A program made the translations under genes and the position numbers. DNA of 55,903 bases, taken from the NCBI GenBank assembly GCA_937916485.1, contig CALFSV010000233.1, forward strand, positions 1-55,903, written 5' to 3'. A model generated the notes under the pieces. It ran no database searches. It had not been told where the DNA came from and saw only the letters and a list, made by a program, of their open reading frames with translations. Origin of the DNA: an uncultured Paracoccaceae bacterium. GTDB taxonomy: Bacteria; Pseudomonadota; Alphaproteobacteria; Rhodobacterales; Rhodobacteraceae. Below, piece after piece: positions 8,938-17,706 of this stretch. The number at the start of each line of letters is the position of its first letter. Positions within the stretch are counted from its first letter, which is position 1.

Positions 8938-10185
8938 ATGATCGCATCGTCAGTCAGCGTCGTCGTCGTGAGTAGGGGTCGGCCCGAGGCGCTGACACTT
9001 TGTCTGACGGGGCTGGGCCAGCTGATCCATCCCAACTTTGAAATCGTGGTGGTCGCCGATCCTGAAGGCCTTGCCGCGACTTTGGCTGCTGGTTGGGGCG
9101 ATCGGGTGAAGATGGTGTCCTGTGACGTCCCCAATATCTCGATCGCTCGAAATCTTGGGATCGAACAGGCAGCGGGCGAGGTTGTTGCGTTCATTGACGA
9201 CGATGCGGTGCCCGAACCGACCTGGCTTGCTGCCCTGACCGCCCCTTTTGCCGATCCAGAGGTCGCAGCGGCAGGGGGCTTTGTCCGGGGGCGCAACGGT
9301 ATCAGCTTTCAATGGCGCGCCCGCGAGGCTTTTGCGGATGGCACAGCGGAAGAGTTGAAGGTCGACACTGATCAAGTCTCACTGCGTCGCGGGGTGCGGG
9401 GACGTGCGATCAAGACTGAGGGCACCAACATGGCCTTTCGCCGCCAAGTCCTGGCCGATTTGGGTGGCTTTGACCCTGCCTACCACTTTTACCTGGATGA
9501 AACTGACGTCAACATGCGCCTCGCGGCCAAAGATTGTCTGACCGCAATCGTCCCGATGGCACAGGTCCACCACGGGTTTGCGGCAAGCCGCCGCCGCAGA
9601 GGGGACCGCGTTCCGCTGGACCTGTTCGAGATCGGGGCAAGCCTCGTCGCCTTTGTCCTGCGACATGGTGCGGGGTTGGATCACGACACCATCCGGCAAT
9701 CAGAGCGGGATCGGCAGCGAAAGCGGCTTCTGGGCCATATGGTGGCGGGACGGATCGGGCCAGAAGATGTGGGCCGCATTCTTGCAACTTTTGATGCAGG
9801 TTGGCGGGATGGGCAGACGCGCAAGCCGATTGGGCTAACGCCGCTTGGTCAACCTGCCGTTTCATTCCAGAAATTTACGCCGACGACGCACAAGGGGCAC
9901 GTGATCTATGGGTGCCGCCCTTGGCAGCGCCGCTCTGCCCATCGAAAAACGCTGGCGGCTGTCGCGGGGGGGTATCATGCCAGCCTGTTTGTCTTCAGTC
10001 CCACGATACGCAGGCATTCGATCCGTTTTACTCCGCAAGGCTACTGGCTGCAGCGGGGTGGACTGTTCGGGGCCTCAAAGAGAGACCAGCGCGTGATGCG
10101 CTTTTGGAACTTCTCATCGAGGCTTCAAGCAGAAGTCGAAGACGTGACTAATTTTCGTCAAATACCCCAAATATACTTTAATTAG
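8938..10185 (+). CDS. Glycosyltransferase family 2
   Basis: The 415-residue protein starts with a GT-A nucleotide-sugar-binding fold: SVVVVSRGRPEALTLCLTGL at residues 6-25, NISIARNLGIEQAAGE, and a metal-binding Asp cluster FIDDDAVPEP with DDD at 87-89. A later DETDVNMRL is the acceptor-side acidic motif (the ED box region) typical of GT2 enzymes. The last 120 residues (after about 290) do not match the core domain and may bind the acceptor. It probably transfers a sugar in building a surface glycan. Donor and linkage cannot be read. It starts 26 bases after cysQ. Confidence 0.85.
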   Translation: MIASSVSVVVVSRGRPEALTLCLTGLGQLIHPNFEIVVVADPEGLAATLAAGWGDRVKMVSCDVPNISIARNLGIEQAAGEVVAFIDDDAVPEPTWLAALTAPFADPEVAAAGGFVRGRNGISFQWRAREAFADGTAEELKVDTDQVSLRRGVRGRAIKTEGTNMAFRRQVLADLGGFDPAYHFYLDETDVNMRLAAKDCLTAIVPMAQVHHGFAASRRRRGDRVPLDLFEIGASLVAFVLRHGAGLDHDTIRQSERDRQRKRLLGHMVAGRIGPEDVGRILATFDAGWRDGQTRKPIGLTPLGQPAVSFQKFTPTTHKGHVIYGCRPWQRRSAHRKTLAAVAGGYHASLFVFSPTIRRHSIRFTPQGYWLQRGGLFGASKRDQRVMRFWNFSSRLQAEVEDVTNFRQIPQIYFN

Positions 10186-10315
10186 TTCAGCCAAGGGGGA
10201 TATTAGAGAGATCAGGGCGTTCTCCCGTCATTTCGCCAAGTTCTTTTTGTCTAAGCGTGGTACCGTTCAGGCCCGAGGGTGATAGAACGTTGACAGTGGT
10301 TGTGAAGGATAAGTC
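10186..10315 (+). promoter_or_regulatory. 130-base gap before galU, likely promoter region
   Basis: The gap between the family 2 glycosyltransferase and galU is AT-richer than its surroundings and ends with an AAGGA ribosome binding site shortly before the galU ATG at 10316. TTGACA occurs at about 10289-10294, but no convincing -10 box was found. A separate galU promoter here is plausible, not shown. Confidence 0.3.
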
Positions 10316-11209
10316 ATGAAGAAGCGTGTAACAAAAGCGGTTTTCCCGGTCGCTGGACTAGGAACCCGTTTCTTGCCAGCCACAAAGTCTGTGCCAAAGG
10401 AAATCATGACCTTAGTGGACCGGCCGCTGATCCAATACGCCATTGATGAAGCCCGCGCCGCCGGTATCAAGGAGTTCATCTTTGTGACGGCCCGCGGCAA
10501 GTCGGCCCTCGAAGACTACTTTGACCTCGCCCCCGAGCTTGAATCCAAGCTGCGCAAGGATGGCAAGGACGAGCTCCTCGAAATTCTCAAGACGACCAAC
10601 ATGGATAGCGGTGCGATTGCCTATATCCGCCAGCACAAGGCGCTGGGCCTTGGCCACGCAGTCTGGTGTGCCCGCCGCCTGATCGGTGATGAGCCTTTTG
10701 CCGTCATGCTCCCTGATGACGTGATCGCCGCGGAAAAGCCCTGCTTGCAACAGATGGTTGAGGCGCACGCCGAAACCGGGGGCTGCATGGTCGCCGCAAT
10801 GGAGGTCCCCGGCTCGAAGGTGTCTTCTTACGGTGTCCTCGATATCGATGAGGACATGGGGTCCATCGTCAAGATCAAAGGCATGGTCGAAAAACCGCCA
10901 GTGCACGAAGCTCCATCTAACCTTGCTGTCATCGGTCGTTACATCCTGACGCCAAATATTCTCAAGAACCTCAACTCGATCAAGCCGAGCGCAGGTGGCG
11001 AATTGCAACTGACCGACGCGATCGCCGCTGAGACCGCTAAGGGGAACAATGTCTTTGGGTATCGGTTCCGGGGAGAGCGTTTTGACTGTGGTTCCAAGGC
11101 GGGTTTCCTGCAAGCAACTGTTTCGTTCGGTCTGGCCCGCCCAGAACTTTGCGAGGAGTTTGGCCAGTATCTGCACGACATGGTGGCAATGCGAAACGCC
11201 GCGCAATAG
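10316..11209 (+). CDS. galU: UTP-glucose-1-phosphate uridylyltransferase GalU
   Basis: GalU makes UDP-glucose from UTP and glucose 1-phosphate, the donor for many surface glycans. The 297-residue length is standard. The N-terminal signature VFPVAGLGTRFLPATKSVPK (residues 9-28) is the nucleotide-binding and catalytic loop. The motifs DRPLIQYAIDEA, LGHAVWCAR, LPDDV and VEKP also agree with the family. It sits among glycosyltransferases, which suggests it feeds UDP-glucose (and through it UDP-glucuronate or UDP-galactose) to this pathway. Confidence 0.97.
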   Translation: MKKRVTKAVFPVAGLGTRFLPATKSVPKEIMTLVDRPLIQYAIDEARAAGIKEFIFVTARGKSALEDYFDLAPELESKLRKDGKDELLEILKTTNMDSGAIAYIRQHKALGLGHAVWCARRLIGDEPFAVMLPDDVIAAEKPCLQQMVEAHAETGGCMVAAMEVPGSKVSSYGVLDIDEDMGSIVKIKGMVEKPPVHEAPSNLAVIGRYILTPNILKNLNSIKPSAGGELQLTDAIAAETAKGNNVFGYRFRGERFDCGSKAGFLQATVSFGLARPELCEEFGQYLHDMVAMRNAAQ

Positions 11210-11227
11210 GCGATGTCCTGAGGGCCG

Positions 11228-12427
11228 ATGACGGAACCGACGCCTTCTGCCCGACTTCTCGATCTCTCTCGCCTTGTATCGCGGTCTGGGAGGGGCCTTA
11301 CCGGCGTTGACCGGGTAGAACTGGCCTATGCACAGGCCCTTTCGGCGGACCCGCTCCCACTTTGGGGTCTTGTCAAAACGTCTTTGGGCTACCTCTTGTT
11401 GGATCGGCAAGGTGTCGTCGCCGTGACCAAGGCCGCGACGACTGACAGCTGGGGCCAACCTGACCTCTTGTCCCGGCTCTCTTATCGTTTGGATCATCGG
11501 CGTCAGGCGGGGCAAAGCCTCGCCCGTTCGCTTGCCGTGGGGCGTTCGACGGGGTTGAGATTGCCGACCCTCCTGCAACGCTGCCTGCCGGATGGGATGG
11601 CCTATCTCAACGTTGGACACAGCAATATCACCGACAGGATGTTTCGGGCCATCCGCACCGTACCAAGGTCGCGGATTACGGTCATGATCCACGATACCAT
11701 CCCCCTTGATCTGCCCGATATGCAGCGGGCCGGCACAGTAGAACAGTTCGCGGTCAAGCTGGACTGCGTCGCCCGCCACGCTGATCTGGTGATCTGCCCC
11801 TCACGGGCCAGCCGGGCGGATATTTTGCGCCACATCGGCCCCGAGGCCCGCCCGAAGGTTCTGGCCTTCCATCTGGGACACACACCGGTTCAGCCGGACC
11901 CTGCGGATTTACCGGCCGGGCTGGACCTGCTGACACCATATTTCGTCGCCCTGGGTACGATTGAGCCGCGCAAGAACCACGCCCTGCTTTTGGATGCATG
12001 GGATGCGATGGGCCCCCAGCGGCCCAATTTGTACATCTGCGGCAACAGGGGCTGGCGCAATGACGAGGTTTTTTCCCGCCTCGACAAAGGGATCAAAGGG
12101 GTCGTCGAGTTGCCCGGCCTGTCCGACGCAGGGGTCGCCGCACTCTTGCAGGGTGCGCAGGCCCTGGTGTTCCCGTCCCTTAGCGAGGGGTTTGGCTTGC
12201 CGCTGATCGAGGCTGCGGCGCTGGGCGTACCAGTGATTTGTGGCGATCTTGCCATCTGTCACGAGGTGCTCGGCCAGCATGCCGTTTACCTGTCGCCAAC
12301 AGATTGTTATCAATGGATCAAGAAGATTGAGGCAATGGCGCTAAGACCACGAGCATCTATCGCAGGACCGGCCTTTGACCCCCCCAAGTGGGACGATCAT
12401 TTCAAGGCCGTGTTAAGCGTGACATGA
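11228..12427 (+). CDS. Glycosyltransferase family 4 (GT-B fold)
   Basis: The 399-residue enzyme has a GT-B fold. The C-terminal half carries the family 1/4 signatures: GTIEPRKNHALLLDAW (about 242-257), the donor-binding EGFGLPLIEAAALGVPVICG (about 323-342) and the catalytic E-x7-E pattern within it. The N-terminal acceptor domain begins ARLLDLSRLVSRSGRGLTGV, a start often seen in glycosyltransferases of capsule or exopolysaccharide clusters. It lies 18 bases after galU. Donor and acceptor are not predictable. Confidence 0.87.
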   Translation: MTEPTPSARLLDLSRLVSRSGRGLTGVDRVELAYAQALSADPLPLWGLVKTSLGYLLLDRQGVVAVTKAATTDSWGQPDLLSRLSYRLDHRRQAGQSLARSLAVGRSTGLRLPTLLQRCLPDGMAYLNVGHSNITDRMFRAIRTVPRSRITVMIHDTIPLDLPDMQRAGTVEQFAVKLDCVARHADLVICPSRASRADILRHIGPEARPKVLAFHLGHTPVQPDPADLPAGLDLLTPYFVALGTIEPRKNHALLLDAWDAMGPQRPNLYICGNRGWRNDEVFSRLDKGIKGVVELPGLSDAGVAALLQGAQALVFPSLSEGFGLPLIEAAALGVPVICGDLAICHEVLGQHAVYLSPTDCYQWIKKIEAMALRPRASIAGPAFDPPKWDDHFKAVLSVT

Positions 12428-12475
12428 TATCCCGGTCCAAGGCCGCCCGATCACTGGTGCGATGAGGAAACGTGT

Positions 12476-13486
12476 TTGGGGTTCTTCCAGTCATATGGGC
12501 TGAGGTTACAGCGCAAGAGGTGGCGCATCCGCGCGCGCCGCAAGGCGCGTCAGCTCAGTGTTGTCTCCGACAACTCTGCCGGAGTGCAACCCGACGACAT
12601 CCTCGTGTTTTCCACCTTCCGGAACGAGAATGTTCGCCTTCCCTATTTCCTGGACTACTACCGCCGGATCGGGGTCAGCCACTTTTTCATGGTCGACAAC
12701 GACAGTGACGATGGCGGCAGGGAGTTCCTCGCCCAACAGCCTGACGTGACGCTCTGGACCACGACAGGCAGCTATAAGCGGGCGCGTTTCGGGGTGGACT
12801 GGATCAACTGGCTGCAGATGCGCCATGGGCACAACCATTGGTGCCTTGTCGTCGATCCTGATGAGCTTTTGGTTTACCCCTTTTGCGATACCCGGCCCAT
12901 TCGGGCGTTGACCGATTGGCTTGACGCGTCGTCAATCAAGTCATTCGGGGCAATGCTTTTGGACATGTACCCCAAGGGCCGCGTTGAAGACGCGCGGTAC
13001 GAGCGTGGGGCTGATCCTCTGGATCTGGCGTGTTGGTTCGATGCGGGTAACTACACCATCTCGCGAAATGGTCGCTTCGGGAACCTGTGGATTCAGGGCG
13101 GACCACGGGCCCGCAAGTTCTTTGCCGATGAACCCGAGCGGGCGCCCGCGCTGAACAAGATCCCCTTGGTCAAATGGGACAAACACTATACCTACGTCAG
13201 CTCGACCCACATGCTTTTGCCGCGCGGCCTTAATCTCGTCTACGATGAGTGGGGGGGCGAAAAGGCCTCGGGCGTGCTTCTCCATACCAAGTTCCTCGAT
13301 ACCTTCGGCAAGAAGGCAGAAGAGGAGCTGGCACGCAAACAGCACTACGCCAATAGCCATGAATACAGGGCCTATGCGACTGGCCTGATCGACGACCCCG
13401 ATCTTTGGTGCAAGTGGAGTGAGAAGTACATCAATTGGCGCCAGCTTGAGATTCTGGGACTCATGTCCAAGGGTAACTGGGCATGA
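12476..13486 (+). CDS. Glycosyltransferase family 2-like (GT92-like, DPD motif)
   Basis: The 336-residue protein has the layout of Glyco_tranf_2_4/GT92-type enzymes: DILVFSTFRNENVRLPYFLD (about 43-62), FFMVDNDSDDGG and the metal-binding VVDPDELLVYP (about 125-135). The start codon is a TTG at 12476 with GAGGAAA (12464-12470) a good distance upstream; no ATG or GTG is available in frame, and the frames of nearby ATG and GTG codons close early or are out of phase. It overlaps the following gene by four bases (ATGA), so both are translationally coupled. It should add one sugar to the same glycan as its neighbours. Confidence 0.83.
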   Translation: MGFFQSYGLRLQRKRWRIRARRKARQLSVVSDNSAGVQPDDILVFSTFRNENVRLPYFLDYYRRIGVSHFFMVDNDSDDGGREFLAQQPDVTLWTTTGSYKRARFGVDWINWLQMRHGHNHWCLVVDPDELLVYPFCDTRPIRALTDWLDASSIKSFGAMLLDMYPKGRVEDARYERGADPLDLACWFDAGNYTISRNGRFGNLWIQGGPRARKFFADEPERAPALNKIPLVKWDKHYTYVSSTHMLLPRGLNLVYDEWGGEKASGVLLHTKFLDTFGKKAEEELARKQHYANSHEYRAYATGLIDDPDLWCKWSEKYINWRQLEILGLMSKGNWA

Positions 13487-15180
13487 CCGTCGGGATCGTG
13501 ATGCTGGTTCACACCGCGCTCGACCGGGCAGAGCAGGTAATCCGCCATTGGGTTGCCGCCGACTGCCCTGTCGTCGTCCACGTGGACAAGACGGTTGAGC
13601 GAGCGACCTATGATGCCTTCGTAGAATCCCTTGCTGACCTTCCAACCGTGTTGTTTTCAACCCGGCATCGCTGCGAATGGGGCACCTGGGGCATTGTGGC
13701 GGCCAGTCAGGCGGCGAGTGAGCTGATGCTTCGGACATTTCCGCAGGTCCGGCACGTCTACCTCGCCTCTGGTTCCTGCCTGCCACTGCGGCCACCGCAA
13801 GAGCTGAAGCGTTATCTGGATGCCCGCCCGATGACAGACTTCATCGAAAGCGCGACAACGGCCGACGTTCCCTGGACCGTTGGCGGCCTGTCGGAAGAAC
13901 GGTTTACCTTGCGCTTTCCGTTTTCGTGGAAACGGCATCGGCGTCTGTTTGACCGCTACGTCAGCCTTCAACGCCGCTTCAAGATGCACCGAAGGATCCC
14001 ACCCGGCCTTGTGCCTCATATGGGCTCCCAATGGTGGTGCCTGACCCGTCGAACGCTTTCGGCTATTCTTGAGGACCCGGATCGCAAGATCTACGACGAC
14101 TATTTTCGCAAGGTCTGGATACCGGACGAAAGCTACTTTCAGTCTTTGACGAGGCTATATTCCCAGCATGTCGAAAGCCGGTCCCTGACATTGTGCAAAT
14201 TCGACTTTCAGGGCAAACCGCACATCTTCTACGACGACCACCTGCAGTTGCTGCGCCGGTCCGACTGTTTCGTGGCCCGCAAGATCTGGCCCCACGCGGA
14301 TCGCCTTTATGAGGCGTTCCTAAACCCGGATGGACGCAGCGTGGCCGAGGCAGAGCCTAATCCGGGGAAGATCGACCGGGTGTTTTCGAAGGCAGTCGAA
14401 CGGCGGACCCGGGGCCGTACCGGCCTATACATGCAACGCCGTTTTCCCAATGAGAACTGGGAAAACGGCGTAACTGCTGCTCCCTATTCTGTGTTTGAGG
14501 GGTTTACCGAGCTTTTCGAGGACTTTGAGGCATGGCTCTCGCGCGCGACCGGCGCCAAGGTTCACGGACATCTCTACGCCCCCGATCGCGTGATGTTCGA
14601 GGCGGGACAAACCACGTTCACCGGGTCCATGTCCGACAGCGCGGCCCTGCGGGACGCCAATCCCCGCATGTTCCTGACGAACCTGATCTGGAACACCAGG
14701 GGCGAGCGGCAGTGCTTTCAGTTTGGTCCGATGGACCAGCAGGACATCAGCTGGGACATCGCTAAGGACCCGAATGCCCAGATCTCGGTCATATCGGGGG
14801 CATGGGCTGTGCCGCTGTTCCAGTTGAACCGCAATTTCGCGGAGTTGCGGGCCGAGGCTGCGCAGCTGCAGCGGATCGAATCTGAACACCTGCGCGCCCT
14901 CCGCTCACCCTATGCCAAAGCGCGGGTTCGCATCTGGACGATGGCAGAGTTTATCGAAAGCCCGATGGAGGCTTTGCAGAGCGTGGTCGACCAGATCGGC
15001 ACCAAGGGGCCCCGCCGTCTTGCCGAGGTGCCGCGCATGGTTGATCTGGCAGGCTTTGGCCAGTTCCTTCAAAACCTCAAGAACCAGGGGATGCACCCCT
15101 ATCTGATGGGTGATTTTCCGGTGGACCCCCCGCTGAAGAACCAGCCGCCTGCCCCCCGCAAACCCTATCTGGTAAAGTAG
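13483..15180 (+). CDS. Core-2/I-branching-type beta-1,6-N-acetylglucosaminyltransferase (GT14), two-part
   Basis: The first ~270 of 565 residues resemble GT14 branching enzymes: a start GIVMLVHTALDRAEQVIRHW, VVHVDKTV, VYLASGSCLPLRPPQELKRY and MGSQWWCLTR, followed by the catalytic-region PDESYFQSL. The remaining ~290 residues form a second domain found with GT14 in Rhodobacterales (a domain of unknown function), with no recognised catalytic motif. The enzyme probably adds or branches a sugar on the surface glycan. It is coupled to the preceding gene by ATGA. A perfect 14-bp inverted repeat lies inside the coding sequence at 14436-14471. Confidence 0.83.
   Translation: MTVGIVMLVHTALDRAEQVIRHWVAADCPVVVHVDKTVERATYDAFVESLADLPTVLFSTRHRCEWGTWGIVAASQAASELMLRTFPQVRHVYLASGSCLPLRPPQELKRYLDARPMTDFIESATTADVPWTVGGLSEERFTLRFPFSWKRHRRLFDRYVSLQRRFKMHRRIPPGLVPHMGSQWWCLTRRTLSAILEDPDRKIYDDYFRKVWIPDESYFQSLTRLYSQHVESRSLTLCKFDFQGKPHIFYDDHLQLLRRSDCFVARKIWPHADRLYEAFLNPDGRSVAEAEPNPGKIDRVFSKAVERRTRGRTGLYMQRRFPNENWENGVTAAPYSVFEGFTELFEDFEAWLSRATGAKVHGHLYAPDRVMFEAGQTTFTGSMSDSAALRDANPRMFLTNLIWNTRGERQCFQFGPMDQQDISWDIAKDPNAQISVISGAWAVPLFQLNRNFAELRAEAAQLQRIESEHLRALRSPYAKARVRIWTMAEFIESPMEALQSVVDQIGTKGPRRLAEVPRMVDLAGFGQFLQNLKNQGMHPYLMGDFPVDPPLKNQPPAPRKPYLVK
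14436..14471. repeat. Perfect 14-bp inverted repeat inside the GT14 gene
   Basis: Arms ACGCCGTTTTCCCA (14436-14449) and TGGGAAAACGGCGT (14458-14471) enclose the 8-base loop ATGAGAAC. The repeat encodes in-frame protein (around RRFPNENWENG) at the junction of the two domains. No T-run follows, so a terminator is unlikely. It could form a strong mRNA hairpin or be a protein-binding site or a remnant of a small insertion. Confidence 0.8.
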
Positions 15181-15183
15181 AAC

Positions 15184-16614
15184 ATGGCCCGGTTCGACTA
15201 TTTCATCGTGTTTGCCGAAATGCGGACAGGTTCAAATTTCCTGGAATCGAACCTGAATACCTTTGACGGGGTGTCCTGCCTTGGAGAGGCGTTCAATCCC
15301 CATTTCATCGGCTATCCCGACAAGACCGAAATCCTTGGCGTGTCGCAGTCGTCGCGCGATGCCAACCCAACCATTCTGCTTGATCGCATCAAGGCCGAAA
15401 GCATGGGCCGTCCGGGGGTGATCGCCGGGTTCCGCTTTTTCAATGACCACGATCCTCGTGTCCTGGATCAGTGCCTCGCTGACAAACGCTGCGCCAAGAT
15501 TGTACTGACCCGGAACCCGATCGACAGCTATGTCAGCCGCAAGATCGCCTCGGCGACGGGCCAGTGGAAACTGACCAATGTCACCCATGCCAAATCCCAG
15601 GCTGTCCGGTTCAACGCCGCCGAGTTCACCCGCCATCTGGACGCTTTGCAAGGCTTCCAGGTGCGCATCATGGGTGCGCTCCAACGCTCTGGCCAGACTG
15701 CGTTCTATGTCGACTACGAAGACATCCAGGACCTTGAGGTCATGAACGGACTAGCGGCCTGGCTAGACATTCCCGCCCGGATCGAAGGGCTCGACAAAAA
15801 GCTCAAGAAACAGAACCCCGAACCGCTCGACTCTAAGGTCGCCAACTATGACGAAATGGTTGACGCGCTCGCCCGACTTGATCGGTTCAACCTGACCCGA
15901 ACCCCGAATTTCGAGCCAAGACGCGGACCCGCTATCCCGACCTACCTTGCCGCCTCAAGAACCCCGCTGCTGTATCTGCCTGTACGTTCTGGCCCGGAAA
16001 AGGCGGTGGCTGATTGGTTGGTAGCCCTTGATGGAGCAGATGTGCGGGACAGGTTCACCAACAAGACCTTGCGAACCTGGATGACACAACATCCCGGGCA
16101 TCGCAGCTTTACCGTTCTGCGCCATCCCCTGGCGCGCGCCCATGCGGCCTTCTGTGACCATATGCTTCCGGTCGATGGACCCGGTGCCTTTACAGAGATG
16201 CGCCAGAGCCTGCGCCGGTCGTTCGCGCTTCCACTGCCAGAGGGGGCGATTGGGGACGACTACGATCTCGCGGCGCACCGCGCGGCCTTTGGCGTCTTTT
16301 TGACTTTTGTGAAGGCGAACCTGAACGGTCAGACTCACCTTCGCATTGATCCAGCATGGGCAAGCCAGCTGGTCCTATTGCAGGGGTTTGCAGGTTTTGC
16401 CCCGCCTGACATGATCCTTCGCGAACAGACGCTGGCGAAGGATATTGCCCGACTGGCAGAGCAGGTGGGCCGGCCCGATGCCCCAGTACTCACCGCTTCG
16501 ACGGATCCCCACAGGTCTGTCCTTGAAGGGATCTATGATCAGTCACTTGAGGGTGCGGCCCGGGATGCATACCCGAGGGACTACGAAGTATTCGGATTTG
16601 GCAACTGGACCTGA
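15184..16614 (+). CDS. Sulfotransferase (NodH-like) with second sulfotransferase-like domain
   Basis: Sulfotransferases move sulfate from PAPS to a hydroxyl on a sugar or lipid. The N-terminal half of this 476-residue protein has the 5'-phosphosulfate-binding loop MRTGSNFLESNL (residues 13-24) and a 3'-phosphate-binding region VLTRNPIDSYVSRKIASATG (about 109-128), as in NodH/Stf0-type enzymes. The C-terminal half (from about 258) again looks like a sulfotransferase fold (PLLYLPVRSGPEKAVADWL and TVLRHPLARAHAAFCDHML), but its loop lacks the usual Gly-Thr/Ser pattern, so it may be inactive. It lies four bases after the GT14 gene, suggesting a sulfated polysaccharide; CysQ could remove the PAP by-product. 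Confidence 0.82.
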   Translation: MARFDYFIVFAEMRTGSNFLESNLNTFDGVSCLGEAFNPHFIGYPDKTEILGVSQSSRDANPTILLDRIKAESMGRPGVIAGFRFFNDHDPRVLDQCLADKRCAKIVLTRNPIDSYVSRKIASATGQWKLTNVTHAKSQAVRFNAAEFTRHLDALQGFQVRIMGALQRSGQTAFYVDYEDIQDLEVMNGLAAWLDIPARIEGLDKKLKKQNPEPLDSKVANYDEMVDALARLDRFNLTRTPNFEPRRGPAIPTYLAASRTPLLYLPVRSGPEKAVADWLVALDGADVRDRFTNKTLRTWMTQHPGHRSFTVLRHPLARAHAAFCDHMLPVDGPGAFTEMRQSLRRSFALPLPEGAIGDDYDLAAHRAAFGVFLTFVKANLNGQTHLRIDPAWASQLVLLQGFAGFAPPDMILREQTLAKDIARLAEQVGRPDAPVLTASTDPHRSVLEGIYDQSLEGAARDAYPRDYEVFGFGNWT

Positions 16615-16632
16615 CTTGGGCGACAACCGGGA

Positions 16633-17097
16633 TCAGGCGGCCTGTATAGCGGTCGTGTCCGTCAGGATCGTGTGCAATGTTGCAGGATCGTCGTTGGCCC
16701 GCAGCTTGGCCCTGATATTGGCGTCACGCAGGGTCCTGGACACCAGGGCAAGCGCCTTTAGGTGATTCACCCCTGCATCCGCCGGTGCAAAAAGGGCAAA
16801 CACAAGATCGACAGGCTGACGATCAACCGAATCGAAATCAAGCGGACGTTCCAGCCGTATGAAAAGCCCGCAGACGTCGTCGATGTTGGCAAGCCGCGCG
16901 TGGGGCAGGGCAACACCCTGTCCCACACCGGTTGGCCCAAGGGCCTCACGTTCCATCAAGGCATCGACAACTGTAGACTGGTTCAGGCCATAAATGGACT
17001 CGGCCATGTCTGCGAGGTCGTGAAACAGGCGCTTCTTGCTGCTCGTGGCGCCAACAAGCTTTACGCTGTCGACCTTGAGAATGTCCGCCAGTTGCAT
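16633..17097 (-). CDS. ptsN: Nitrogen phosphotransferase protein EIIA-Ntr (PtsN)
   Basis: PtsN is the last phosphate acceptor of the regulatory PTS-Ntr relay (PtsP-PtsO-PtsN), which in related bacteria influences potassium transport, metabolism and envelope functions. The 154-residue length is standard. The phosphorylated histidine lies in GVALPHARL (His66), and EREALGPTGVGQG precedes it as in the family. It follows hpf on the same strand after 33 bases, the order also known from rpoN-hpf-ptsN loci, though rpoN is absent here. Confidence 0.95.
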   Translation of the reverse strand: MQLADILKVDSVKLVGATSSKKRLFHDLADMAESIYGLNQSTVVDALMEREALGPTGVGQGVALPHARLANIDDVCGLFIRLERPLDFDSVDRQPVDLVFALFAPADAGVNHLKALALVSRTLRDANIRAKLRANDDPATLHTILTDTTAIQAA

Positions 17098-17130
17098 GTC
17101 GTCGAGGTCCTGTCTGCTCTTGTCACCCGG

Positions 17131-17706
17131 CTAGCCGGCTGCCCTTGGATCAATCCAGCCGATGTTTCCGTCTTCTCGCCTATAGACGACGTTGATCTCG
17201 CTGCTCTTCTCATTGCGGAATACAAGAACCGGCGCGTGTGCCAATTCCATCTGCATCACCGCTTCCCCCACCGACAGGGAGGGGATCTTTGCTTGTAACT
17301 CTGCAACGATGATCGGGCTATCGGGGGCTGCCCCGGACTCGTCCTCGTCCTCTGTTGCGGCGAGGATATACGAGCCTGCGTCCGAAAGTTCAACCGGGTC
17401 TGGTCGGGCCTTGTGGTGGTCCTTCAACCGTCGCTTGTAGCGGCGCAGCTGTTTGCCCATTTTTTCGCACCCGGCATCGAAAGCAGCATAGATTTCATTG
17501 GCCCGGCCCGTCGCCTGAGCCGTCAGGCCCGTGGACAAGTGCACTACCGTTTCGCAGACGTACTCATGCCCGCTACGGGAAAAGACGACATAAGCTTCGG
17601 TTGGCCGACCGGCATATTTGTCGACCGTTTCGCCCAACTCTGTCTTGACGTGGGTTTGGAGGGCCTCACCGATGTCGATTTGCTTTCCGCTGATCTGGTA
17701 GCGCAT
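17131..17706 (-). CDS. hpf: Long-form ribosome hibernation promoting factor
   Basis: The protein binds the 30S decoding site and drives formation of inactive 100S ribosomes in starved cells. The 191-residue length and two-domain layout mark the long form: an N-terminal S30AE domain (residues 1-105, MRYQISGKQIDIGEALQTHV, ending in the basic KQLRRYKRRLKDHH) and a C-terminal dimerisation domain (about 130-190, with SVGEAVMQMEL, VFRNEKSSEINVVYRR and DGNIGWIDP). GAAGAGGAAA is just upstream of the ATG. It is probably cotranscribed with ptsN. A 17-bp palindrome lies in its upstream region. Confidence 0.96.
   Translation of the reverse strand: MRYQISGKQIDIGEALQTHVKTELGETVDKYAGRPTEAYVVFSRSGHEYVCETVVHLSTGLTAQATGRANEIYAAFDAGCEKMGKQLRRYKRRLKDHHKARPDPVELSDAGSYILAATEDEDESGAAPDSPIIVAELQAKIPSLSVGEAVMQMELAHAPVLVFRNEKSSEINVVYRREDGNIGWIDPRAAG

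Noticed and set aside
10412..11779. 455-codon frame opposite galU and the following glycosyltransferase
   Set aside because: It spans two well-supported genes on the other strand and has no ribosome binding site or recognisable domain.
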